In this document: positions 9,917 to 16,252 of the stretch, piece after piece
Position numbering within the stretch: position 1 is the stretch's first letter
Layout of the letters: each line of letters starts with the position of its first letter
Assembly (NCBI GenBank): GCA_027604665.1
Contig: JADGIZ010000314.1
Coordinates: forward strand, 1 to 16,252
From: Polyrhizophydium stewartii
Taxonomy: Eukaryota; Chytridiomycota; Chytridiomycetes; Rhizophydiales
Reading direction: 5' to 3'
DNA: 16,252 nucleotides
Made by a program: the position numbers and the translations under genes
The notes under the pieces: generated by a model
What the model saw: only the letters and a program-made list of their open reading frames with translations
Databases searched by the model: none
What the model was told of the DNA's origin: nothing

Positions 9917-10182
9917 GCTCGCACGGCCCGCAGCCGCCTCTTCGCCCGCCCGCCACTCGAGCCCAAGCAACGGCCGCCGCCTGCCACGCCGCGGCAGTCT
10001 GAGAACAGGCCCAGTCCGCGCTGTCGGCCAAAACCGAACCTGCCTTGGAATCTCTCCGCGCTTGCCGGGGCTCGTCCGTCACCTCGCCGCCTGCCCGCAC
10101 GGCCGCCCGCTCGCCCGTCTGCTCGCCCGTCCACCGCCCGCCGACCGACTGCCGCCACCTGACTGCCGCCAGCTCATCCGCC

Positions 10183-11519
10183 ATGGCAGAGCCAGGAACA
10201 CCCGCGCGCGAGCCCGGCGCGGCCCTGCCCGCTGCGTCCGGCCCGCCCGCTCGCACCCAGCCGCCGGGCTCGTCGCCACCCGACCTCCGGAAGCGCCAGA
10301 CAAAGGACTTTGAGTTTGGCGGCATCCTCGGCGAGGGCTCGTATTCGACCGTCATCTACGCAAAGGAGACCTCGACCGGCCGCGAGTTTGCCGTCAAGAT
10401 GCTCGACAAGCACCAGATCGTGCGGGAGAAAAAGGTCAAGTATGTCAATGTCGAAAAGGACGTGCTGCACCTCGTTGTCCATCCGTTTGTTGTCAAGCTC
10501 TTTTACACGTTCCAGGACACGCACTCGCTCTACTTTGTGCTCGAGCTCGCCAAGAACGGCGATCTGCTCTCGCATCTGCGCCGCTACGGCCGCTTCTCGG
10601 TGCCGACGGCCAGGTTTTACACGGCCGAGATATGCAGCGCCGTCGAGTTCATGCACTCCAAGGGCGTCATCCACCGCGACCTGAAGCCAGAGGTGCGCCA
10701 TCGCATCGCTGCGTCGCTCGCTGAGCTGGAGACTCTGAGCTGCGGCGCGCTGTGCTGACTCTCGCTCAAAGAACATTCTGCTCGATGATCGGTTCCACAT
10801 CAAGGTGCTACAGCGCATAGAACTGCCGTCGCCAGAGCCACCATCTGCTGACACAGGACATGCAGATCACCGACTTTGGCACGGCCAAAATCCTTCCCAG
10901 AGCCGCCCCCGGATCACAGGCCGCAGCGGACGGCGGCGAGGCCGCCGCGCCAGAGTACACCCACAAGCGCCGCGCGTCGTTTGTCGGCACCGCAGAGTAC
11001 TGCTCTCCCGAGCTGCTCAACGACCGCGAGGCATCGCATGCATCGGATGTCTGGGCGATTGGCTGCATCATCTACCAGATGCTTGTCGGCCGCCCACCGT
11101 TCAAGGCAACCAACGAGTACCAGACGTTCCAGCTCATTATTCGCAGGGTCTTCCAAATCCCCGATGCCGTCGATGCCGACGCCCGAGCCTTGATTGACCG
11201 GATCATGGCGCTCGACCCCGCGGAGCGGCCCTCGATCGAGGAAATCAAGGCACAAGCGTTCCTGGCTGGCACGGCGTGGGACAGCCTCGAGCGCCAGAAG
11301 CCACCCAACATCAGCTATCTGGCACCTCTGCCGCAGCAGCCCAGACCCGCCGCGGGACCGGGCGACGGCGGCGCTCAAGGCAGCGACTCTGCTGCGGATG
11401 ATCTCGCCGCTGGCGTCGAGGCAGTCCAACTTTCCGACGACGACGACGACGACGACAGCGACGGCTTCCCGGCCCCAGCGGACCCGAACGCCCGGTTCCA
11501 AGAGCCCGGCACGCCTTGA
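10183..11519 (+). CDS. PKH1: PDK1/Pkh-type AGC serine/threonine kinase, three exons
   Basis: Exons 10183-10692, 10772-10804 (only 33 nt) and 10866-11519 give 398 residues. The start ATG is in GCCATGG. The kinase domain spans about 43-290: G-loop GEGSYS (50-55), VAIK-type lysine K72, helix-C E91, HRDLKPE (164-170), and DFG (184-186) after the micro-exon. The activation segment RRASFVGTAEYCSPELL matches PDK1, and S219 corresponds to the autophosphorylated S241 of human PDK1. CIIYQ and PPFKATNEY are also PDK1-like. The acceptor at 10865 (ATGCAG) is preferred over CACAG at 10857 because it gives HIK-ITDFG, the family spacing. PDK1/Pkh kinases phosphorylate the activation loops of AKT/Ypk, PKC and S6K-type kinases. 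No PH domain follows. The acidic tail contains seven consecutive Asp. Human PDK1 is 556 residues and yeast Pkh proteins are longer, so this version is compact. Confidence 0.94.
11436..11456 (+). repeat. (GAC)7 coding microsatellite
   Basis: Seven perfect GAC codons encode Asp7 in the C-terminal tail of the kinase. No synonymous GAT interrupts the tract, which suggests recent slippage rather than old codon-level selection. Confidence 0.9.
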
Positions 11520-11586
11520 AGCCACGCGGTGCCTGCCTCTGGTCGTGTCCACCACCAACGTGCCCAGCTGCCCGCTTCGCTTGCAT

Positions 11587-11612
11587 CTTAATAGAAGCAT
11601 CGAACCATTAAG
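11587..11612. repeat. Short AT-rich inverted repeat after the kinase gene
   Basis: CTTAAT (11587-11592) and ATTAAG (11607-11612) are perfect complements separated by 14 nt. The island sits about 70 nt past the kinase stop and contains AATAGA, a possible weak poly(A) signal. A 3'-end role is inferred only. Confidence 0.35.
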
Positions 11613-12020
11613 TGCACGGCCCCAATCGCTGCTGCCGGTACTGTGTCAGCAGGGCGGGCAGCGGCGGATGGCACGCTCGCCGCAGCGGTTGGATGACAGG
11701 CGGCGGCGTGCGGTGTGCCTTTGGCCTCCCTCAGCCACCGCAGTGGATGCGTATCCAGCGCGGCCACTTGGCGACGACCCGCTGCCATCCTCACTGAGAC
11801 GTGAGGCTGCGTTCCGTGATAAGCGGCCATCTGAGCCGGCATCAGTCCGACTGCCGGTATGGGCCCCCGCAGGAGAGCCTGGCGCCGGGTCCCGCACCGC
11901 CCGCCGCTGTCTCGGGCCGGCCCGCGGGCTGTGCAGAGCCACCTGTCCCTTCCTCGAGCAGGCCGCACTGCTGACGCGCACTGTGCGGCCTGTGCCACTG
12001 CACTCAGCTCTCAAAAGCCG

Positions 12021-12042
12021 GCTCGCTCGCTCGCTCGCTCGC
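12021..12042 (+). repeat. GCTC tetranucleotide repeat
   Basis: Five perfect GCTC units plus GC. It lies 95 bp upstream of the secreted-protein start codon, in its promoter or 5' UTR. Confidence 0.9.
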
Positions 12043-12136
12043 ACACCAGCCGGTGAACGAGTGCACCGACCGTCGCCCAAGATCCTGCTCTTCCTCATAC
12101 CCGCATCCTTGCGCAGCCGGCACACATCCACAGATC

Positions 12137-13398
12137 ATGCGCGCCTTGCACGTTGCCATTGCCGCGATCACGGCCTTTGCAGTGTCCGTCGGAACTGCGC
12201 CTATTCCGGCGCAGCACAGCCTGCGGCGTCGCGACATTGACGAGAGCTCGTACTGGAGCCCCAGTTCCTCGCACGAGGTCGGCAATGATGACTGGGCCGA
12301 CGATTTACCCGCGGGCTCCGACGATGAGGCCGATGAGGATTGCGTCGGGTCTGACTGCGGAGCAGCCAACGAAAATGAGGGCGACAATGACAGAGGCGTC
12401 AATGACGAGGGTGACGACGGCTTCGATGCCTCGCAGTCCGAGGGCAGCGACAAGCAGTCTGATGCGACGGACGATGATTCACCCGATGTCTCGAACGAGT
12501 CGAGCGGCAATTCAGACGGCGCTGCTCAGGGCGACACAAACGGGCCATCTGGTGAGCACATATGGGCCATCCACTGCTTGTCTCATGTTTGGGTGCTGAC
12601 ACGGGATCAGACGAGCCCGACAATACCGAGACGTCTGTCGATGAGGATTCGAGCGATGATACATCGGGCAATGACGATTCGGCTGGCGCGACCTCAGGCG
12701 ACGCAAGCTCTGATAAAGTCGAGCCCATTGGCAATGACGACCGGGACAAGTCCAGATACGAAGGCTCGAGCACATACACAGCTGAGAACGACTCTGCACA
12801 AACGGATGAGTCGGATAGCGCAGATGCGGCTCAGTCCGAGTCCTACTCCGTGTCTCGCGGGTATGGGTCATCTCGAGGTCCTCGTCGTCGTCCGTCGAAA
12901 CATCACACTGGCAGGCATCCTGTCAAGCATCGTGGTTCTCATACGCACAGGCCGCATCGTAGGCCTTACCCGATCTCTTACCGCCGGCCACCGCCAGTGA
13001 AGACTCCACCGTGCACGACTGTCGAGCCGACTGAGACCCCCGAGCCGACCGAGACACCGACCGAGAATCCAACCGAGACTCCGATCTACACACCAACCGA
13101 GACGCCTGAGCCGACCGAGACGCCTGTGTACACCCCGCCGGTGTATACTCCGCCCGCATACACTCCGCCCGCATACACTCCGCCCGTGTACACCCCGCCA
13201 GTGTATACTCCGCCCGTGTACACCCCGCCAGTGTACACCCCGCCAGTGTACACCCCGCCAGTGTACACCCCGCCAGTGTATACACCCACGCCCGCGTACA
13301 CACCTGCGAACACGCCCACTGAATCACCGGAGCATCCCACACCCACGCCGGGCAAGCCGACCGGGACACACGGCAAGCCGCAGCACAATTATATCTGA
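12137..13398 (+). CDS. Secreted acidic protein with Tyr-Thr-Pro-Pro repeat tail, two exons
   Basis: Exons 12137-12551 and 12611-13398 (59-nt intron, donor GTGAGC, branch CTGAC) give 400 residues. A signal peptide (about 1-21, ending VGTA) is followed by a basic RRR at 30-32, a likely Kex2 cleavage site. The middle (about 33-245) is very rich in Asp, Ser, Glu, Gly and Asn with almost no hydrophobic residues. A His/Arg/Pro-rich basic block follows (about 230-280), then Thr-Glu-Pro repeats (about 284-310) and eleven pentapeptides of the form [V/A]YTPP (311-365). No transmembrane segment or GPI signal is visible. I do not recognise the family. Composition suggests an extracellular or cell-wall protein; the Thr/Pro part is a likely O-mannosylation target. 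Gene 7 next door has a similar start and composition. Confidence 0.8.
13126..13290 (+). repeat. Eleven 15-bp tandem repeats encoding [V/A]YTPP
   Basis: Ten units encode VYTPP or AYTPP and the eleventh encodes VYTPT. The 3' units (13216-13275) are four identical copies of GTGTACACCCCGCCA, while 5' units differ at synonymous and Val/Ala positions, so the array appears to have grown recently at its 3' side. GTGTACAC is itself palindromic, so the complementary strand also carries an open repeat frame. Confidence 0.95.
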
Positions 13399-13492
13399 AA
13401 TGCAACACCACTGAAGCAATGAAACTTGTGCGTTTCCCATGCGACTCCTGCTTGTCGTGCATCCAAGTCCGTGCGATCCGACGCACGCGCTG

Positions 13493-13540
13493 CCGCTTCC
13501 GCTTCCGCTTCCGCTCCCGATGCCGCTGCCGCTCCCGATG
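13493..13540 (+). repeat. Eight imperfect CCGCTT-type hexamers
   Basis: Units are CCGCTT three times, then CCGCTC, CCGATG, CCGCTG, CCGCTC and CCGATG. The tract is upstream of the second secreted-protein gene and strongly strand-asymmetric (C/T-rich on the plus strand). Confidence 0.8.
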
Positions 13541-13753
13541 CCGTCGGCCCGCTGCGGCGCCGAGTCGGCCGGACGGGGGCGCGATGCCGAGATGAGGTGG
13601 CACCGCGTGTCCCAAACTCCGCCCGGCGCTTCAAGGTAAACACCGCTGCGGCGATGCGTGCGGCATGCGGCCATCCGCGTACCTCACGTCTTCCCCCCAC
13701 CCCCTCACCGCACCGCCCTCGGAGCGGCGCACGCCACCCACGTCGTCGCCGCA

Positions 13754-13760
13754 TATAAAA
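13754..13760 (+). promoter_or_regulatory. TATA box of the second secreted-protein gene
   Basis: TATAAAA stands out in GC-rich surroundings. It is 103 bp from the ATG at 13863, a spacing that leaves room for a start site about 30-60 bp downstream and a short 5' UTR. No other gene in the window has a TATA element this clear, which suggests strong or regulated expression. Confidence 0.65.
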
Positions 13761-13862
13761 CCGCACCGTCCGTCCGCCGCCGGCCCACCTGCCAGATCAC
13801 GCGCGGCACCGCAACCACTTCTGCACCCCCGTCTCGGCACCCTTGACGACGACGACATCATC

Positions 13863-14687
13863 ATGAAGCTCACCCTGTTTGCTGCCGCCTCGGCGCTCGT
13901 GCTCTCGGTGCATGCCATGGCCATCCCGCTCCGCGGTACATACGAGCTCCGCGAGCGCGACGTGATCCCTGAGGGCGGCCCGCTGCTCTTCAAGCGTCAA
14001 GAGCCCGGCGCAGAGACCGGCGCAGAGACCGGCACAGAGACCGACACGGACACCTCCAGCACAGATACCGGCACGGATCCCGCTAGCACAGATACTAGCG
14101 GAGAATCCACCGGTGCCGAGTCCACCGGCGCAGAGACCACTACCACAGAGACCACCGCCACAGAAAACACCGGCACGACTGACGTGGGGGCCGGCGATAC
14201 CGGGGCCGACGATACCGGGGCCGACGACACCGGGGCCGCCGACGACACCGGGGCCGTCGATACGACCGTCGCGGCGGCCACCACAGATTCCGGCATGGGC
14301 ACCGAGTCGGCCGCGACCGACGAGGGTTGGACGGACGACGGCACGGGGGCGGATGATGGGGCCGGGTGGGAGGATGGCACGACTGGGGAGGACGCCGCGG
14401 GTTTGGACGATGGCACGGGTGGGGACGATGGCACTGGCGAGGACGACGGCACCGGTACGGACGATGGCGCTGGTGGCGAGGACGATGGGTCGGGGTGGGA
14501 TGATGGCAGCAGCGGCGACGACACCGGCGGCGGCACCACAGAGACCGGCGCTACGGACAACGGCGACGGCTCGTTCGAGTCTCCGGGCATCATCGCCAAG
14601 CGTTCGCCCGACGACGGCGGCGAGCACGACGGCGAAGATGGCGAAGATGGCGAAGGCGACGACGACGGCGAAGGCGACGATGACTGA
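13863..14687 (+). CDS. Secreted Asp/Gly/Thr/Glu-rich protein with two Kex2-type sites, single exon
   Basis: The 274-residue product starts with a signal peptide (1-18, ending SVHA, or 1-20). A short propeptide-like segment ends at LFKR (KR 44-45). Residues 46-245 are a low-complexity acidic region. It begins with Thr-Glu-rich GAETG/TDT units, continues with DDTGA units and ends with DDGTG-type Asp-Gly units. A second site, IAKR (246-247), releases a 27-residue tail made almost entirely of Asp, Glu and Gly. Two KR sites around a repeat region resemble fungal Kex2-processed secreted proteins, though no family is recognised. The start is fixed by the TATA element upstream and by the signal peptide. 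Acidic Asp-Gly repeats could bind calcium or other cations, which is inference only. Confidence 0.82.
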   Translation: MKLTLFAAASALVLSVHAMAIPLRGTYELRERDVIPEGGPLLFKRQEPGAETGAETGTETDTDTSSTDTGTDPASTDTSGESTGAESTGAETTTTETTATENTGTTDVGAGDTGADDTGADDTGAADDTGAVDTTVAAATTDSGMGTESAATDEGWTDDGTGADDGAGWEDGTTGEDAAGLDDGTGGDDGTGEDDGTGTDDGAGGEDDGSGWDDGSSGDDTGGGTTETGATDNGDGSFESPGIIAKRSPDDGGEHDGEDGEDGEGDDDGEGDDD

Positions 14688-14752
14688 AGGACGCCGAGTT
14701 GTACGCACTCTTGCATGTTCTGCTCCAACGGATGCACCTCCCAGCTTGTCTC

Positions 14753-14772
14753 AATGAAATGCTCTCTTCATT
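14753..14772. terminator. Candidate bidirectional poly(A) element between converging genes
   Basis: AATGAA on the plus strand (14753-14758) and AATGAA on the minus strand (TTCATT at 14767-14772) are arranged as an inverted pair. It lies 66 nt past the stop of the plus-strand secreted gene and 71 nt past the stop of the minus-strand phosphatase. AATGAA is a known weak variant of AATAAA. The gap of 155 bp between the genes has no better signal. Confidence 0.4.
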
Positions 14773-14795
14773 CGCATCGCCGATGGTTGCTGCTT

Positions 14796-14814
14796 GGGGC
14801 GGGGGCGGGGGCGG
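14796..14814 (+). repeat. G-rich tract, GGGGGC repeats
   Basis: Three runs of four or five G separated by single C, followed by GG, in the 3' region of the phosphatase gene (on the opposite strand from its transcript). With only three long G-runs it could at best form an imperfect quadruplex. Confidence 0.6.
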
Positions 14815-14842
14815 AGCAGACACGAGGCGCCGGTCCCTCATC

Positions 14843-15784
14843 TCAGGCGCCGTGCACATACCCAACGTGGACGAGGAGCGCGACGACGACGCCGAGCGCT
14901 GCGCCGGCAATGACGTCGGTCGGGTGGTGGACGTACTGCTGCGTGCGCGAGATGCCGACAAAGGCGGCGAGCAGCAGCGGGAGTGCGGGGACGGCGACCC
15001 GCCAAGCGCGGGAGGCGCGGGTCGAAGCAAGTGCGGTGCAGTCGACGAAGCGGGCGGTGACAGTGCCCAGGAAGACGGCGAGGACGGTCATGCCCGCGGC
15101 GGACGCCGAGGCGTGGCCGGACGGGAACGACCTGCGGCCCTCCTCGACGACGGCGCGGTCGCCCGTGCAAGCCTGCAGCTGGGCGGACCACTGGCAGCGG
15201 GCGAGGAAGTCTGGGCGGAGGCGGCCGGCCCAGGCCTTGACGACGTCGGTGATGAGGCTGGTGAGCAGCACCGCAAGCAGCAGGCCGAGCGCCTGGGTGT
15301 GGGCCTCTCGCAGTGTGAAGCGGCGCACGAGCGGGGCGGGGACGCCGGCGGCCCGTGGGGCGATGATGGCGGCCGCGACCAGCACCAAGGCGCCGACGAT
15401 CAGCGGGACGCCGACGGATATGAAGGTGAGCATCGACGACGAGACGATGTTGCCGCCTGGGTAGATGGGGTGGGCGAGATCTGTGTCTGTGAGGTCGGCG
15501 GGCCGCTCGAACGGGCGCAGGCCCGCGACGCCCAACCAGGCGCCGCCGACGGCCAGCACGGCGGCGTAGTCGGCCACGAACCACGGGGTCCACCACCTGT
15601 GGCCCGCACCGCAGTCGTGCACGAAGCGCTGCAGCGCGGCGGACGCGGGCGTCGATGCGGCCTTGCGCGGCGTGCCTGTCAGCGGGTCCGAGGCGCTCTC
15701 GAGGTCGCTGCCGCTGAGAGCAGGCCCGCGGAGGCCGAGCGGGACGGCGTTCCTCTCGTGCGCGAGCTGCGCCTCTGCAGACAT
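14843..15784 (-). CDS. DPP1: PAP2-superfamily lipid phosphate phosphatase (DPP1/LPP type)
   Basis: An intronless 313-residue frame whose ATG at 15784 has ACC before it. All three PAP2 phosphatase motifs are intact: K183-x6-R190-P191 in KAWAGRLRPDF, P221-S-G-H224 (SFPSGHAS), and S279-R280-x5-H286-x3-D290. H224 and H286 are the expected nucleophile and general acid/base pair. Six hydrophobic segments (about 68-90, 112-142, 163-185, 227-247, 259-278 and 290-310) match the six-TM lipid phosphatases that hydrolyse phosphatidate, diacylglycerol pyrophosphate and lyso-lipid phosphates at the vacuole, ER or plasma membrane. The GRLRPDFLARCQ stretch is closest to fungal Dpp1. Assignment to DPP1 rather than another LPP paralogue is tentative. 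Six of the eight other genes here have introns. Confidence 0.93.
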   Translation of the reverse strand: MSAEAQLAHERNAVPLGLRGPALSGSDLESASDPLTGTPRKAASTPASAALQRFVHDCGAGHRWWTPWFVADYAAVLAVGGAWLGVAGLRPFERPADLTDTDLAHPIYPGGNIVSSSMLTFISVGVPLIVGALVLVAAAIIAPRAAGVPAPLVRRFTLREAHTQALGLLLAVLLTSLITDVVKAWAGRLRPDFLARCQWSAQLQACTGDRAVVEEGRRSFPSGHASASAAGMTVLAVFLGTVTARFVDCTALASTRASRAWRVAVPALPLLLAAFVGISRTQQYVHHPTDVIAGAALGVVVALLVHVGYVHGA

Positions 15785-15845
15785 GGTCGGGGGGAAACCC
15801 GAATATGCCGTTGCGACGGGATCCGCTTCCCTCAAGCATCCGTCT

Positions 15846-15875
15846 GTGCGGTGCGGTGCGGTGCGATGCGGTGCG
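15846..15875 (+). repeat. GTGCG pentamer repeat
   Basis: Six pentamers, five GTGCG and one ATGCG. They lie between the phosphatase start codon (15784) and the 3' end of the next gene, so in the phosphatase promoter or 5' UTR. Confidence 0.9.
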
Positions 15876-15885
15876 GGCCGACGGG

Positions 15886-15891
15886 TTTATT
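15886..15891 (-). terminator. Poly(A) signal overlapping the stop codon of the right-edge gene
   Basis: The minus strand reads CAATAAAC, so the TAA stop (15889-15887) lies inside AATAAA. It supports the reality of the partial gene next to it. Confidence 0.6.
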
Positions 15892-16252
15892 GCTTGGTGC
15901 TGGTGCTGGTTGTGGTGGTGGCCGTCGTTGGTGCCGGCGTGGTGGTGGGGTCCTGCGAGCGGCGGGTGCCGGTGCCGGTGCCCTCGAGCAGGACGGCGGC
16001 GGCGAGATCGTCCAAGGCGGGGTCGGACTGCGGCGCCTGCGGCGCCTGCGGTGCGTGCGGAGCCTGCGGCGCCTGCGGTGCGTGCGGCGCCTCCCTGGCG
16101 GGTGCGGGAGCAGCAGGGGAGACGGCGGCGACGGCGGCGACGGCGGGCTGCGGGGCGACCGCGCGCAGCAGCGCGCGCAGGGCGGCGGGCGGGGCGACGG
16201 CGACGCAGCAGCCGGCGAACGCCGCGAACTCGCGCGCGAGCTGCCGCGGCCG
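15887..16252 (-). CDS. Unrecognised protein, C-terminal 121 codons (partial, runs off the window)
   Basis: A minus-strand frame enters from the right edge and stays open to TAA at 15889-15887; its start lies outside the window. The first 50 residues are Ala/Arg/Leu/Val-rich and probably helical. Seven Ala-Pro-Gln/His tripeptides follow (16028-16090), then an acidic-helical LDDLAAAVLLEG stretch, and a Thr/Pro/Ser-rich tail ending in STKQ. The stop codon overlaps a poly(A) signal, which favours a real gene end, but in such GC-rich DNA a 121-codon frame alone is weak evidence. No family is recognised. Confidence 0.5.
   Translation of the reverse strand, partial: RPRQLAREFAAFAGCCVAVAPPAALRALLRAVAPQPAVAAVAAVSPAAPAPAREAPHAPQAPQAPHAPQAPQAPQSDPALDDLAAAVLLEGTGTGTRRSQDPTTTPAPTTATTTTSTSTKQ
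16028..16090 (-). repeat. Seven 9-bp repeats encoding Ala-Pro-Gln/His
   Basis: On the minus strand the units are GCx-CCG-CA(G/C). Gln and His units alternate in a pattern (H,Q,Q,H,Q,Q,Q) that suggests a 27-bp higher-order duplication. Confidence 0.85.

Larger units (their letters stand above)
11520..12136. other. Intergenic region with no recognisable gene (617 bp)
   Basis: This follows the kinase stop and precedes the secreted-protein gene. Open frames cross it on both strands (for example about 11588-11998 on the minus strand) but none has an ATG start with recognisable protein features. It contains an AT-rich inverted repeat at 11587-11612, likely near the kinase 3' end, and a GCTC repeat at 12021-12042. 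The last 60 bases before 12137 are pyrimidine-rich. I see no TATA box. Confidence 0.6.
13399..13862. promoter_or_regulatory. Promoter region of the second secreted protein
   Basis: These 464 bp separate the two secreted-protein genes. I find no gene in them. They hold a hexamer repeat (13493-13540) and a strong TATA element (13754-13760) 103 bp before the next start codon. Pyrimidine-rich CCCCCCACCCC-like sequence lies at about 13690-13710. Confidence 0.6.

Noticed and set aside
11588..11998. Minus-strand 136-codon frame in the intergenic region
   Set aside because: No ATG at its start, no recognisable domain, and composition expected from GC-rich noncoding sequence.
11194..12240. Plus-strand 348-codon frame overlapping the kinase 3' end and secreted gene 5' end
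   Set aside because: It crosses two well-supported genes in another frame and is Arg/Pro/Ser-rich; a GC shadow.
13086..13388. Minus-strand Gly-Gly-Val-Tyr-Thr repeat frame
   Set aside because: It is the reverse complement of the YTPP array; the palindromic GTGTACAC makes both strands encode V-Y-T. The plus strand has the signal peptide and intron support.
13797..14737. Long minus-strand frames opposite the second secreted protein
   Set aside because: They mirror Asp/Gly/Thr codon repeats (giving Ser/Pro/Val or Ile/Val/Ala repeats). The plus strand has a TATA box, signal peptide and Kex2 sites.
16028..16090. Short regular 9-bp repeats considered as a CRISPR-like array
   Set aside because: No spacers; the units are contiguous codons (Ala-Pro-Gln/His) within an open frame.

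Overview
The window is GC-rich eukaryotic nuclear DNA, most likely from a fungus. Short spliceosomal introns (mostly 58-120 nt) interrupt most conserved genes. They have GT..AG ends and usually a CTGAC-type branch point. Two secreted proteins carry signal peptides and dibasic Kex2-type sites, and the glycyl-tRNA synthetase and lipid phosphatase look fungal. I cannot fix the phylum. A single-LIM EPLIN-like protein and an ECD orthologue are compatible with an early-diverging lineage, but other GC-rich fungi are possible. Because GC is high, very long open frames occur on both strands and many are not genes. The gene models below rest on protein-family conservation across inferred exon junctions that restore the frame.

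Layout: (1) 74-2823 (+), a complete nine-exon ECD/ecdysoneless (SGT1-family) gene. (2) 3095-4891 (-), a two-exon gene for a 575-residue protein with three double-stranded-RNA-binding-like domains. It converges with ECD and diverges from gene 3 across about 410 bp. (3) 5302-8664 (+), a nine-exon cytosolic-type glycyl-tRNA synthetase with a WHEP domain. (4) 8886-9899 (+), a three-exon protein with a disordered N-terminus and one perfect LIM domain. (5) 10183-11519 (+), a three-exon PDK1/Pkh-type AGC kinase without a PH domain. (6) 12137-13398 (+) and (7) 13863-14687 (+), two neighbouring secreted, acidic, low-complexity proteins; the first ends in Tyr-Thr-Pro-Pro repeats. (8) 14843-15784 (-), an intronless six-TM PAP2 lipid phosphatase (DPP1/LPP type). 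(9) 15887-16252 (-), the 3' end of an unrecognised gene running off the right edge.

Most of the window is housekeeping: splicing-related chaperoning, tRNA charging, growth signalling, actin-associated LIM protein and phospholipid metabolism. The more lineage-specific content is the triple dsRNA-binding protein and the pair of secreted acidic proteins. At genome scale, two habits stand out. Splice donors strongly favour C at +4 (GTGCG in 12 of 22 inferred introns). AATAAA poly(A) signals lie on or within about 12 nt of three stop codons.
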